A DNA stretch of 38,497 nt from JBNLAN01 sp050302175 (GCA_050302175.1 JBNLAN010000028.1:1-38497); one strand, 5' to 3'. Counted from the first letter of the stretch, positions 24,543 through 33,124 are shown. The notes: generated from the letters alone by a model not told the origin. Translations and numbers: made by a program.

Positions 24543-26933
24543 TTATAGGGTGCTTTGCCACCACTGCAATGCGCGTTCTCGTTTGCTCGCGGCCGGAGCC
24601 TGCCAAAGCTGTATCTGCAACGATTCACCGGGTGCCGGTGGAATCACAAGCTGCACCGCGCCATCGGCACTATTCAGCACTGATGCACCCACCGCCTCAT
24701 AGCGCGCCACGATATCGGGCTTCGGAAAACCAAAGCGATTGTTGCGCCCGGTCTGGGCAATGACATAACCGGGGCGCACCGCCTGCAACAGATCGATTGA
24801 GCTTGAGGTGCGGCTGCCGTGATGCGGCATCAGCATGAGGTCGTGGTGACCAATGCCGGCTCTGGTAATGGCACGCTCGGCCTCGGCATCAATATCGCCG
24901 GGCAGAAGCAGCGTTCGCCCGTTCACGCGCAGGGAGAGCACCAGCGAGGTGTGGTTGGGATTATTATCCTCCGCACCCTTTGGCGGCCACAGAACACGGA
25001 GCCCGGCTTCACCGAAACTCGCTGCATCGCCCTGCCTGAGCCAGCGCACCTCGCCACCCTTCTGCTGCACCAGATCGATGATGCGAACCAGTCTTCGATC
25101 ACTGCGATTCTCCGCCACATCGGCCAGCCACAGCTCACCGATGCTGTTGATCTGGTGCAAAAGCAGCATAGCACCGCCCATATGATCGCTTTGCGCATGA
25201 GTCAGCGCCAACACATCGACATGCGTCTGCCCCAATGCCCGCAACCCTGCCGCCACCATCGCCCCGCCACCGAAGCGACTCTCTTCATATCCCGGCACAT
25301 CCACCGCCAATACAAAGCCATCTGGCATCTGCAGAGTGGATGCCGCCCCCTGCCCTGCGTCCCAGACGGTGAACAGAGGCTGCGCCAGCTGCCGCTCGGG
25401 AATCACAAGCCCGGCATAGAGAATCAGCAACAGCGGCAGGATCAGGCCGGTTACAAGTTTTTCTCCTCGCAACCAAAAAAATGCCAGCGCTGCCAGCCCG
25501 GCGAAATAGCCTGCCTCAATCCAGAGCGAGTGACCGATTAGCCACAAATTGCCATACGGCCATTGGTACAATATGGCAAGAAAGTCATTCCCCAGGGCGA
25601 TCAGGTTACCTGCCAGCGACCACAGCCACTGTGCCGGACCGAGACTGAAAATCGCGGCAATCTCCCCGGCAATGGCCAGCGGCAGCACCAGTAACGAATA
25701 CCACGGCACCAGCAACAGATTGGCAATGAGGCCGTATACGGGCAGGCGGCCAAACGTGGCTGCAATCAACGGCAGCGTGGCCAGCATCGCCACCAGACTC
25801 ACGGCAAACAGGCTGGCGGGATAAGCAAGCCAGCGGCGCGCAGTTTTACTCTCTCCTTCACGACCCGAAGTCCATAACAGCAGTGCTGTGGCAGCCGCAA
25901 ACGACAACCATAGCGAGATTGATACCGCCGCAGCCGGATCAAGCAGCAGGATCAGCATCAGGGCTGCCAGCATGGTATTCAAAGGGGCGTTACGGGCACG
26001 AAGTTGCCAGGCGATCAAAGCGGCCAGCAGCATGAGCCAGGCGCGTTGTGTGGGCAGCGGCCAGCCGGCCACTGTGGCGTAGGTGAATGCCGCCAGCACA
26101 CCCGCCAGTATCGAAAGTTTACGCACAGGGAAATTGACGATCCACGCCTCGCGGCGCGTTAATATCCACCAGCAAAGCAGAAAGGCCCACAGCGCCACCA
26201 TGCAGACATGCAGGCCGGAGATCGCCAGCAGATGCGCCGCGCCGCTGGCGGAAAACCACGACTCCACCTCTGGCGGAATGGTATACCGCTCCGCCAGTAG
26301 CAGCGCCGACAGGATGCCCCGGCTCTCTTCCCCGGTAACCGACAGACCTGTGCGAATGCGCTGACGGAATACATCCAGCCACGAACCATTCCGCACCTCG
26401 ATGCGCCATCCCTGCCGTGCGCTGCCGATCAGCGCGATGCCACGATCAAAGCAGTAGGCGCGATAATCGAAAGCACCCGGGTTGCGCATATTTTCGGGAG
26501 TGCGCAGTTTTGCTGCACCGCTGACCTGATCCCCTACCTCAAAAGCCTGCCGCTGTTTGCCGTAGAAGTAGATCTGCACCCGTCCGGAAAGTGCTTCGCC
26601 GTCATCATTCCGCACCGCATTCAGAGTCACTCGTGTGTAGCGTTGGGAGTCTCGCACCTCCACGATCTTGCCGGTCATCGAAACCGGTGCCTCAAGCCAC
26701 TCCGGAGAAACGGAAACAACCGAAGCACTCCATAGCAGTGCTGCCACTCCCCAGATGATCCCGCCCAGCGCAAACGCCAAAAAGGCGCGCAGTGGAGCAA
26801 TCAGTAACCCGAGCACAATGATTGCGATGAGAATGAGGGAGAGTTCAAAACCGGGGGTGTCGGAGCGGGCGAGAAAAAGCCCCGCTGCCCAGCCCGTTGC
26901 GGGCCATAACAGAGGCAAGCGGATAAGCTTCAA
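24543..26933 (-). CDS. comEC: ComEC/Rec2-type DNA uptake channel
   Basis: ComEC carries single-stranded DNA across the inner membrane during natural transformation. The 796 residues have an N-terminal part with helices near 10-70 and an OB-like region (SMTGKIVEVRD, RVQIYFYGKQRQAFEVGDQVSG). The competence membrane domain covers about 200-500 (FSASGAAHLLAISGLHVCMVALWAF, WPLPTQRAWLMLLAALIAW). A C-terminal metallo-beta-lactamase-like domain covers about 510-770, with LTHAQSDHMGGAM near 577 and LMLMPHHGSRTSSS. The metal-binding THxxxDH motif is intact, so the nuclease-like domain may be active. The first usable start is a TTG at 26933, eight bases after the ribD stop, without a clear ribosome binding site. 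No other competence gene is in the window. Confidence 0.93.
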   Translation of the reverse strand: MKLIRLPLLWPATGWAAGLFLARSDTPGFELSLILIAIIVLGLLIAPLRAFLAFALGGIIWGVAALLWSASVVSVSPEWLEAPVSMTGKIVEVRDSQRYTRVTLNAVRNDDGEALSGRVQIYFYGKQRQAFEVGDQVSGAAKLRTPENMRNPGAFDYRAYCFDRGIALIGSARQGWRIEVRNGSWLDVFRQRIRTGLSVTGEESRGILSALLLAERYTIPPEVESWFSASGAAHLLAISGLHVCMVALWAFLLCWWILTRREAWIVNFPVRKLSILAGVLAAFTYATVAGWPLPTQRAWLMLLAALIAWQLRARNAPLNTMLAALMLILLLDPAAAVSISLWLSFAAATALLLWTSGREGESKTARRWLAYPASLFAVSLVAMLATLPLIAATFGRLPVYGLIANLLLVPWYSLLVLPLAIAGEIAAIFSLGPAQWLWSLAGNLIALGNDFLAILYQWPYGNLWLIGHSLWIEAGYFAGLAALAFFWLRGEKLVTGLILPLLLILYAGLVIPERQLAQPLFTVWDAGQGAASTLQMPDGFVLAVDVPGYEESRFGGGAMVAAGLRALGQTHVDVLALTHAQSDHMGGAMLLLHQINSIGELWLADVAENRSDRRLVRIIDLVQQKGGEVRWLRQGDAASFGEAGLRVLWPPKGAEDNNPNHTSLVLSLRVNGRTLLLPGDIDAEAERAITRAGIGHHDLMLMPHHGSRTSSSIDLLQAVRPGYVIAQTGRNNRFGFPKPDIVARYEAVGASVLNSADGAVQLVIPPAPGESLQIQLWQAPAASKRERALQWWQSTL

Positions 26934-26940
26934 GCGCGCA

Positions 26941-28050
26941 TCACTCGGGGTAGGTCAGCAAACCCCGGATCATCTGATCGTCGCCCATTTTGCGGCGCTT
27001 CACATCACTCAGGCGCACCGTTTCGCGCAGCGTATCGACACCCTGCCCGTGCCAGATACCCGGCGCATCGCGCCCGCCAATCAGCATGGGTGCCTGAAAC
27101 ATCACCAGCTCATCGGCAAGCCTTGCCTCCAGAAAACTGGAGAAGAGCATGCCGCCCCCCTCCACCAGCAGTTGCAGGCAGCCGTGCTCGGCCAGATGCT
27201 TCAGTATGTCGATAATTGTCGGCGCCACCACCACCTGAATACCCGCTTCGCGCCACAATTTCGACTGCGCATTATTGGCCCGCACATACATACGGGTCGG
27301 CGCAGCCTTATCGAGAATCTTGTAATCGGGGCTATAGGGAGGCGTATCGAAGCAGGCGATCACACGCAGCGGCGGTTCCTTTTTGAGCTTGATGCCGCGC
27401 ACGGTCAGCGAAGGGTTATCGGAGCGCAGCGTCGCCGCACCCACCATGATGGCATCGCTTTCGGCCCTGAGTTTCTGCACCTGCAGGCGCGACTCCTCGC
27501 CGCTGATCCATTGCGACTGGTTGCGCCGGGTGGCGAGCTTGCCGTCGAGCGATACCGCCGCTTTCAGAATCACATAAGGCATGCCGGTTCGGGCGAAATG
27601 AAAAAAGTGCGGATTGAGCGCATCGGCCTTTTCCGCCAGCACGCCTGCGGTAACATCCACGCCGTGCGCTTTCAGAAGCTCGCCGCCGCCCGCCATTTTC
27701 GGATTGGGATCGCCTGAGGCATAAACCACGCGCCAGATACCCGCTCTTAGAATCGCATCGGTGCAGGCGGGTGTTTTGCCTGCTGCCGCACATGGCTCCA
27801 GCGTCACGTAGAGCGTGGCGCCATGCACTTTCTTGCCTGCTGCCGCGGCAGCTTTCAGCGCCACAACCTCGGCATGATCGAAACCGGCCTTCTCGTGCCA
27901 GCCTTCCGCAACCTTCTTGCCGTCCTGCACGATCACCGCGCCCACGCACGGGTTGGGGCCGGTCTTGCCCTGGCCGCGCTTGGCGAGCGTGATCGCCCGC
28001 CGCATCCAGCGTTCGTCTTCGTCTTGTGTTTTTTTCGCCTGCCCTGCCAT
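26941..28050 (-). CDS. ribD: Bifunctional riboflavin deaminase/reductase RibD
   Basis: RibD catalyses two steps of riboflavin synthesis: deamination of the diaminopyrimidine and reduction of the ribosyl side chain. The N-terminal deaminase has the zinc ligands His59 and catalytic Glu61 (FDHAEVVAL), Cys87 (VTLEPC) and Cys96 (GKTPACTDAI). Between the cysteines the usual Ser-His is Ala-Ala. The C-terminal NADPH-dependent reductase shows VSLDGKLATRRNQSQWISGEESR, IMVGAATLRSDNPSLTVR and LLVEGGGMLFSSFL. The frame is open to a GTG at 28101, but the ATG at 28050 gives 369 residues, matching the 367 of E. coli RibD. It is divergent from yaaA and ends two bases from the comEC frame. The rest of the rib pathway is not here. 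Confidence 0.95.
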   Translation of the reverse strand: MAGQAKKTQDEDERWMRRAITLAKRGQGKTGPNPCVGAVIVQDGKKVAEGWHEKAGFDHAEVVALKAAAAAGKKVHGATLYVTLEPCAAAGKTPACTDAILRAGIWRVVYASGDPNPKMAGGGELLKAHGVDVTAGVLAEKADALNPHFFHFARTGMPYVILKAAVSLDGKLATRRNQSQWISGEESRLQVQKLRAESDAIMVGAATLRSDNPSLTVRGIKLKKEPPLRVIACFDTPPYSPDYKILDKAAPTRMYVRANNAQSKLWREAGIQVVVAPTIIDILKHLAEHGCLQLLVEGGGMLFSSFLEARLADELVMFQAPMLIGGRDAPGIWHGQGVDTLRETVRLSDVKRRKMGDDQMIRGLLTYPE

Positions 28051-28123
28051 GCCCACCAGCCTAGACGCGGCCACACGGCCTCGGCAAGTGACCTGACTCA
28101 CCTGTGTCGGTTAGGCTTGGCGC

Positions 28124-28888
28124 ATGCTGATCATCGTCTCCCCCGCCAAAAAGCTCGATTTCGACACCCCGGCACCCGTTGCCGCGCATACACAAGCCGA
28201 ATTGCTGGGTGAGGCCGAAAAGCTGATGGCGATCTTGCGCGAAAAAGACAGCTTCGAGATCGCTGAGCTGATGCGGCTCTCCATGAAGCTGGCCGACCTC
28301 AACGTGGCCCGCTATCAGAGCTGGAGCACTCCCTTCACCCCTGCGAATGCGAAGCAGGCGATCTATGCCTTCCGCGGCGATGTGTATCAGGGTCTGGATG
28401 CGGATTCCTTGAGTGAATCCGACATCGAGTTTGCGCAGAATCATTTCCGCATGCTCTCCGGGCTCTACGGCCTGCTGCGCCCGCTCGATCTGATGCAGCC
28501 CTACCGGCTGGAGATGGGCACGCAGCTCGCCAATCCGCGCGGCAGGAATCTTTACGACTTCTGGGGCGCCATCATCACCGAGGCGCTGAATACGGCACTC
28601 GCAGCCCAGGGCGACGACGTGCTGGTGGACCTGGCGTCAACTGAATACTTCAAGGCGGTGCAGCCTGCGAAATTGAAAGGGCGAATCGTCACGCCGGTGT
28701 TCAAGGAGCGGAAAGGTGGCGACTACAAGGTGATCGGCATCCATGCCAAACGCGCAAGGGGCCTCATGAGCCGCTTCATCATTCAGAACCGCCTCTCCTC
28801 ACCCGAAGAGATCAAGCAGTTCGACGTAGCGGACTACTGCTTCAACGAAGGGCTCTCCTCACCCGGCGAGTTGGTCTTCACCCGCTGA
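28124..28888 (+). CDS. yaaA: Peroxide stress protein YaaA (UPF0246 family)
   Basis: YaaA lowers free iron under peroxide stress in E. coli and has a DNA-binding fold. The 254 residues agree with the family throughout: MLIIVSPAKKLDFDTP, SFEIAELMRLSMKLADLN, AIYAFRGDVYQGLDA, RMLSGLYGLLRPLDLMQPYRLEMGT, NLYDFWG, DLASTEYFKAV, GIHAKRARGLMSRFII and the end FNEGLSSPGELVFTR. Length is close to E. coli's 258. The ribosome binding site is poor (TTAGG). It diverges from ribD with a short spacer and is closed by a terminator. An iron-related organism would make good use of such a protein, but no iron-box was identified. Confidence 0.94.
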   Translation: MLIIVSPAKKLDFDTPAPVAAHTQAELLGEAEKLMAILREKDSFEIAELMRLSMKLADLNVARYQSWSTPFTPANAKQAIYAFRGDVYQGLDADSLSESDIEFAQNHFRMLSGLYGLLRPLDLMQPYRLEMGTQLANPRGRNLYDFWGAIITEALNTALAAQGDDVLVDLASTEYFKAVQPAKLKGRIVTPVFKERKGGDYKVIGIHAKRARGLMSRFIIQNRLSSPEEIKQFDVADYCFNEGLSSPGELVFTR

Positions 28889-28891
28889 TTG

Positions 28892-28923
28892 AATGACCGT
28901 CTTCGGCCATGGCGGTCATTTTA
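28892..28923 (+). terminator. Rho-independent terminator after yaaA
   Basis: AATGACCG and CGGTCATT form a perfect eight-base stem with a loop that contains a further GCCATGGC palindrome. TTTT follows. It begins four bases after the yaaA stop. The flanking A and T residues would also allow weak termination of the convergent gene at 28961. Confidence 0.7.
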
Positions 28924-28960
28924 GCACACCCTGAAACCAGCCATTTGGCGGGTTAGAGAA

Positions 28961-29518
28961 TCAGAATCTGTTTACGTAACCCATTGTTACCATGGCATCG
29001 ACCTGCCTCTTTTCAATGCCGAGGGGAACAGTGGGCAACTTATAGCCTTGCTCTCTAAAGTTGAAAATCATCCCCCTCGTATTATCGAACAACCACTCAA
29101 CCTCAAAACCATTTGATTCACCATAAGCGCCCTTATGATCAGCAATGTCAACGTAGAGCAGATTTAATATCATGAGTTTTAAAGTTAATGTTTGGCCGTT
29201 AACAGTAAAATCCTTTTTATACGCCGGACCAAACGTGAAGAAATTAACTCTCTTGCCATTGTACTCCGGGTAATAAGCCGATCCGGTATCCAGCTTGATG
29301 GTTGCCCATTCGTACCGGGCACCTATCTCCAACCAGTCTATTGGGGTTCTGTATCCGATACCGATTGATAAATTTTTACCCTGATCTGCAGATCTGAATG
29401 AATCCGAAAACCAGTGAGCAAAACCAATATCCAGCCTCAAATGCTGTTCCGGAACATCTTCATCTGCCTGCGCAGCCTGGGTTACCAACAAAATAATAAG
29501 TATCATCCAATATTTCAC
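28961..29518 (-). CDS. Small predicted outer-membrane beta-barrel protein
   Basis: I do not recognise a named family. I place the start at a GTG (29518) because AAGGAG lies eight bases upstream and because a signal peptide follows at once (KYWMILIILLVTQAAQA, cleavage probably before DEDVPEQ). The 185-residue product then alternates polar and hydrophobic or aromatic residues, as in membrane beta strands: LRLDIGFAHWF, NLSIGIGYRT, LEIGARYEWATIKL, VNFFTFGPAYKKDF, LTLKLMILNLLYVDI. It ends in a C-terminal Phe (TMGYVNRF), the hallmark of barrel proteins inserted by BamA. An eight- to ten-strand barrel is likely. The gene is AT-richer than its neighbours. A longer open reading upstream of the GTG looks non-coding. 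Confidence 0.7.
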   Translation of the reverse strand: MKYWMILIILLVTQAAQADEDVPEQHLRLDIGFAHWFSDSFRSADQGKNLSIGIGYRTPIDWLEIGARYEWATIKLDTGSAYYPEYNGKRVNFFTFGPAYKKDFTVNGQTLTLKLMILNLLYVDIADHKGAYGESNGFEVEWLFDNTRGMIFNFREQGYKLPTVPLGIEKRQVDAMVTMGYVNRF

Positions 29519-29687
29519 CGTTTCACTCCTTTTGTACAAGATCGCTGCAGCATGGATGCTTCCGGCCAGTGTTTGAAAGCGACATGCGACGAAATATCGG
29601 TTTTGCGGAATGAACTGCTTTCGACAGAGACAAGGTGTTGTCCACATATCGCGAGCTGCAATGACAGCGAACTCGTGCGTACGCCTC

Positions 29688-29701
29688 CCTGTTAAAACAG
29701 G
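29688..29701. promoter_or_regulatory. Perfect 14-base palindrome upstream of LexA-like gene
   Basis: CCTGTT-AA-AACAGG is a perfect inverted repeat 39 bases before the ATG of the LexA-like gene. It also lies in the shared spacer with the divergent outer-membrane gene. It contains CTGT and ACAG half-sites like an E. coli SOS box, but the inner spacing is four bases instead of eight. It could be an operator for an unidentified regulator. Confidence 0.4.
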
Positions 29702-29740
29702 CCGCTTCCGGTTATGGTATGGCGGCAAAGGGAGGCGCCG

Positions 29741-30202
29741 ATGTCCGATGTTGAATACCTGATTCCGAAAAAAGATCGCCCGGTGTGGCCTGAAACAGCC
29801 GAAGTGCTACCTGTGGAAGCCGCCGAGATGGTGAGCATCCCGCTGCTGGGCTGGGTTGCCGCCGGGCAGCCGGTGGACCTGATCGAGCAGCAGGAGAGCG
29901 TATCCGTGCCCGCCCATATGGTGCGAAAAGACACCTACGCCCTGCGTGTGCGTGGCGATTCCATGATCGACGACAATATCGAAGACGGCGACATCATCGT
30001 GGTGGAGAAGCGCGCCACCGCTGAAAACGGCCAGTCGGTGGTCGCCATGATCAACGGCGAAACCGTCACCCTGAAAAAGTTCTACATCGAGAAAAACGGC
30101 ATCCGCCTGCAACCGGCCAACCCGTCGCTGGACCCCATCTACCTCAAAAACGGCGATATCCAGATTCTCGGTATCGTCATGGGTGTGATCCGCTCGTTGT
30201 AA
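29741..30202 (+). CDS. LexA/UmuD-like S24 peptidase without DNA-binding domain
   Basis: The C-terminal fold is that of LexA, UmuD and phage repressors, which cleave themselves when RecA is activated. The 153 residues contain the cleavage site Ala41-Gly42 in LLGWVAAGQPVD, the nucleophile Ser74 in VRGDSMIDDNIEDGDIIVVE and the general base Lys112 in ETVTLKKFY. All self-cleavage parts are therefore present. Only about 40 residues precede the cleavage site (MSDVEYLIPKKDRPVWPETA...) and they show no helix-turn-helix, so this is not a complete LexA repressor. No umuC or other polymerase partner follows. AGGGAGGC lies seven bases before the ATG. A longer reading from 29714 lacks support. Function could be UmuD-like, an anti-repressor, or an unknown SOS-responsive switch. 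Confidence 0.88.
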   Translation: MSDVEYLIPKKDRPVWPETAEVLPVEAAEMVSIPLLGWVAAGQPVDLIEQQESVSVPAHMVRKDTYALRVRGDSMIDDNIEDGDIIVVEKRATAENGQSVVAMINGETVTLKKFYIEKNGIRLQPANPSLDPIYLKNGDIQILGIVMGVIRSL

Positions 30203-30389
30203 ACCGAAACTTATCAGTCGCTGCGGAAACTTAGTGTCGATACAACGCGGGACATCTGATCTACTGCACGCTACCGCCGGACGAATTCGTGATATGGCGG
30301 AATGGGGTGTATCACCCCTGAAATCAGTCAAGCCGGTTCCAATTGATTTCTTAAATACACGATTCCATCTATAGGAATAGGAGAAGTCG
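30203..30389. other. Spacer with a short perfect hairpin before the membrane-protein gene
   Basis: The spacer holds GGGGTG-TAT-CACCCC (30304-30318), a perfect six-base stem without a T-run. It also holds two copies of GAAACTTA near its start. TTGATT near 30340 and TATAGG near 30372 could be promoter hexamers but are about 21 bases apart. AGGAGA serves the next gene. I see no coding potential. Confidence 0.35.
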
Positions 30390-31124
30390 ATGGCTATATT
30401 GCAAAGTATAAATATTGCTCTGTTTCTGGTTGCATTTTTTATTATGCCATATACGAATCCGGGCATTTGGTTTCTCGGCGGTTTTTTCATGTTACTTATC
30501 CAATTCCCGCTGTTTGTCATATTTTTGCTTCTGCAGATAGGTGAGATCAGAGAGCTCAAAGCAGCCGGTTCTCCCATAGATTGGAAAACTCAGCTGCTGC
30601 CCGTTAAAACCTTTGGGGTATGTCTCGGGATAATCTTCATTGCGACTTTATTCCATCTGAACGATCCATTTTACGGCGATGCTTACCGAATCGAGGTGGA
30701 GTTTTTTGCCGATAAAACGTGTTCGGTGAAAATGGATGGAACCATTGTAGCCGAGAAGATGCGTTACAGCGACAAAGATGGATATGGCCGTGAAATCTAC
30801 TGCAGTAACGAGCATTCAAGCGTTCTAGTTAACCTGGATACTCCGAGAGGTCGTTTAGTATCACCGGGAGCGTATCAGCTTACCGATGAGATTGATTCAA
30901 GAGGGTACTCTGTAGGAAACGGAGGAGCGTATTTCGACGATGCCCTTGGCATCAAACTCAATTCCCCGGTTATTGGTTATGTCTACTGGGACTTCGTATC
31001 CGGAACATTTACAATCATATCTGTCACTAAATCAGATACCGGCGCTACGTCTATCTTCGAAAGAACCCCCGCTCTAGTCGGCAAATTGACGGCAGTGGGT
31101 AAACGAAAACATCGAGGCCCATGA
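30390..31124 (+). CDS. Unrecognised membrane protein with C-terminal soluble domain
   Basis: I do not recognise this 244-residue protein. Three hydrophobic helices are visible near residues 5-21 (INIALFLVAFFIMPY), 27-50 (WFLGGFFMLLIQFPLFVIFLLLQI) and 72-90 (KTFGVCLGIIFIATLFHL). A soluble, probably beta-rich domain of about 150 residues follows, with only a few cysteines (KTCSVK, IYCSNEH) that could form a disulfide if it is periplasmic. AGGAGA lies about six bases before the ATG. The coding sequence is clearly AT-richer than its neighbours: a 60-base line at 30421 has 25 G or C, against 39 in the line at 30001 inside the LexA-like gene. Recent acquisition or relaxed selection is possible. A strong terminator follows. 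Confidence 0.72.
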   Translation: MAILQSINIALFLVAFFIMPYTNPGIWFLGGFFMLLIQFPLFVIFLLLQIGEIRELKAAGSPIDWKTQLLPVKTFGVCLGIIFIATLFHLNDPFYGDAYRIEVEFFADKTCSVKMDGTIVAEKMRYSDKDGYGREIYCSNEHSSVLVNLDTPRGRLVSPGAYQLTDEIDSRGYSVGNGGAYFDDALGIKLNSPVIGYVYWDFVSGTFTIISVTKSDTGATSIFERTPALVGKLTAVGKRKHRGP

Positions 31125-31135
31125 TGATTACAGAT

Positions 31136-31165
31136 AAAAAAGGGAGCGATAACGCTCCCTTTTTT
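31136..31165. terminator. Strong bidirectional rho-independent terminator
   Basis: GGGAGCG and CGCTCCC form a perfect seven-base stem around ATAA, flanked by six A on the left and six T on the right. It serves the membrane-protein gene on the plus strand and htpG on the minus strand, whose stops converge on it. Confidence 0.92.
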
Positions 31166-31194
31166 ATTGCTTGTTTGATCGTTATTTGACCTGC

Positions 31195-33090
31195 TTACTT
31201 GGCCAGCAGCGCGTTAACCCTGCGCACGAACCCGGCCGGATCATCCGGTAGCGCTCCTTCAGCCAACAGCGCCTGATCGAACAGAATCGAGGAGAGATCG
31301 TCGATCAGCTCCTTCTTCCTTGCTTTGACCAATCTCTCCACCAGCGGATGCTCCGGGTTGATCTCCAGAATCGGTTTCATCGACGGCACATTCTGCCCCG
31401 CCATCTTCAGGATGCGCTCCATATTGCCGGAGAGATCGAACGTATCGGCCACTAGGCAGGCGGCGGACTCGGTGAGGCGGTTGGTGGTACGCACCTCCTT
31501 CACCTTGTCGCCCAGCGCCTCCCTGATCTTCTCCACGGCAGGCCCGGCAGCCTTGGCCTTCTCTTCGGCCTCCTTCTCATCCTTCCTGGCTGATTTGCCG
31601 GAGGCGATGCCCGAAAGATCGAGCTCGCCCTTGGCAATCGATTGCAGCTTCTTGCCGTCGAATTCGGTCAGGTGCGAGACCAGCCACTCGTCGATACGGT
31701 CGTGCAGCAGCAACACCTCGACGCCCTTCTTCTTCAAAAGCTCCAGATGCGGACTGCCCTTGGCGGCGGCCAGCGAATCGGCAGTGATGAAGTAGATATT
31801 CTCCTGACCTTTCTTCATGCGGCCCACGTAGTCGGCCAGCGTCACCGTCTGCTCATCCGATTCTGTGGAAGCAAAGCGCAGCAGCGCCGCGATTTTTTCC
31901 TTATTGGCGAAGTCCTCGATGATGCCCTCCTTGAGCGCATTGCCGAACTCACCCCAGAAAGCGGCGTAGTCGTCCGGTTTATCCTTCGCCATCTCCTCGA
32001 GCATACCGAGGATACGCTTGGTGGCGCCCTTCTTCATCGCATCCATGGCCGGGCTCTTCTGCAGGATTTCTCGGCTGACGTTGAGCGGCAGATCGGATGA
32101 ATCCATCACGCCGCGGACAAAGCGGAGATAACGCGGCAGCAGCTCCTCGTTGGCCTCCATGATGAAGACGCGGCGCACATAGAGTTTCACCCCATGTTTG
32201 GCTTCGGCCTGCCAGAGATCGAACGGAGCGCGTTTCGGCAGGTAGAGCAGCAGCGTGTATTCGTGTTTACCCTCCAGCTTCTGGTGGATGCAGGCCAGCG
32301 GGTCTTCGAAATCGTGGCCGACATGCTTGTAGAAGTTGTTGTACTCCTCGTCGGTGAGTTCGGACTTCGGGCGGGTCCACAGTGCCGAGGCCTGGTTGAC
32401 GGTTTCGATAGCCGGCTCGGAAACTTCTCCCTCTTCGCTGGCCGCCGCTTCACCTAGCATCCTGATCGGGAACGGGATGTGGTCGGCATACTTATGGATG
32501 ATGGATTGCAGGCGGAAGGATTCGAGATACTCCTTCGCCTCTTCGCGCAGATGCAGCACGATCTCGGTGCCGCGGCTCTCTTTTTTCACGGTCTCGATCG
32601 AGAACTGGCCGTCACCGCTCGATTCCCAGAGTACGCCGTGCTCACTCGTCAATCCTGCACGGCGGGTCGTAAGCGTCACTTTGTCGGCCACCAGGAAGGA
32701 TGAGTAAAAGCCGACACCGAATTGGCCGATCAGATGCGCATCCTTCTCCTGATCGCCGGAGAGCTTGTTGAAGAACTCCTTGGTGCCGGAGCGGGCGATG
32801 GTGCCGATATTTTCGATCACCTCCTCCTTGTTCATACCGATGCCGTTGTCGCGGATGGTCAGGGTGCCGGCATCCTTGTCGATGCCGATGAAGACGTGCA
32901 GGTCGGAATCGCCCTCGAACAGGGCATCGTCGGTGGTAGCCTCGAATCTTAGTTTATCGGCCGCATCCGATGCGTTGGAGATCAGCTCGCGCAGAAAGAT
33001 CTCCTTGTTCGAATAGAGTGAATGGATCATCAGGTCGAGAAGTTGTTTGACCTCGGTCTGGAAATTCATCGTCTCTTTGGTTTCGCTCAT
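31195..33090 (-). CDS. htpG: Molecular chaperone HtpG (Hsp90)
   Basis: HtpG is the bacterial Hsp90, an ATP-driven dimeric chaperone in the cytoplasm. The N-terminal GHKL ATPase domain shows EIFLRELISNASDAADKLR, IRDNGIGMNKEEVIENIG and IGQFGVGFYSSFLVADKV. The middle domain has YVRRVFIMEANEELLPRYLRF (split signature) and LPLNVSREILQ, and the C-terminal dimerisation domain ends without the eukaryotic MEEVD tail. The open frame runs to 33210, but the ATG at 33090 gives the standard start MSETKETMNFQTEVKQLLD with GAGGA just upstream. The 631 residues compare with 624 in E. coli. A sigma32-like promoter lies about 35 bases upstream of the start. It is divergent from polA. Confidence 0.98.
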   Translation of the reverse strand: MSETKETMNFQTEVKQLLDLMIHSLYSNKEIFLRELISNASDAADKLRFEATTDDALFEGDSDLHVFIGIDKDAGTLTIRDNGIGMNKEEVIENIGTIARSGTKEFFNKLSGDQEKDAHLIGQFGVGFYSSFLVADKVTLTTRRAGLTSEHGVLWESSGDGQFSIETVKKESRGTEIVLHLREEAKEYLESFRLQSIIHKYADHIPFPIRMLGEAAASEEGEVSEPAIETVNQASALWTRPKSELTDEEYNNFYKHVGHDFEDPLACIHQKLEGKHEYTLLLYLPKRAPFDLWQAEAKHGVKLYVRRVFIMEANEELLPRYLRFVRGVMDSSDLPLNVSREILQKSPAMDAMKKGATKRILGMLEEMAKDKPDDYAAFWGEFGNALKEGIIEDFANKEKIAALLRFASTESDEQTVTLADYVGRMKKGQENIYFITADSLAAAKGSPHLELLKKKGVEVLLLHDRIDEWLVSHLTEFDGKKLQSIAKGELDLSGIASGKSARKDEKEAEEKAKAAGPAVEKIREALGDKVKEVRTTNRLTESAACLVADTFDLSGNMERILKMAGQNVPSMKPILEINPEHPLVERLVKARKKELIDDLSSILFDQALLAEGALPDDPAGFVRRVNALLAK

Positions 33091-33124
33091 GGGTTCCTCT
33101 CTCGTAAAATAGTCAGTAGCCCCT

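Noticed and set aside
29688..29701. E. coli-type SOS box
   Set aside because: CTGT and ACAG are only four bases apart rather than eight, so the site was kept only as an unassigned palindrome.
29519..29728. N-terminal extension of the outer-membrane protein gene to 29728
   Set aside because: The extension places an untypical Arg/Cys-rich segment before the signal peptide, and AAGGAG is positioned for the GTG at 29518.
30304..30318. GGGGTG-TAT-CACCCC hairpin as a terminator of the LexA-like gene
   Set aside because: It lies about 100 bases after the stop and is not followed by T residues; it was listed only as part of the spacer.
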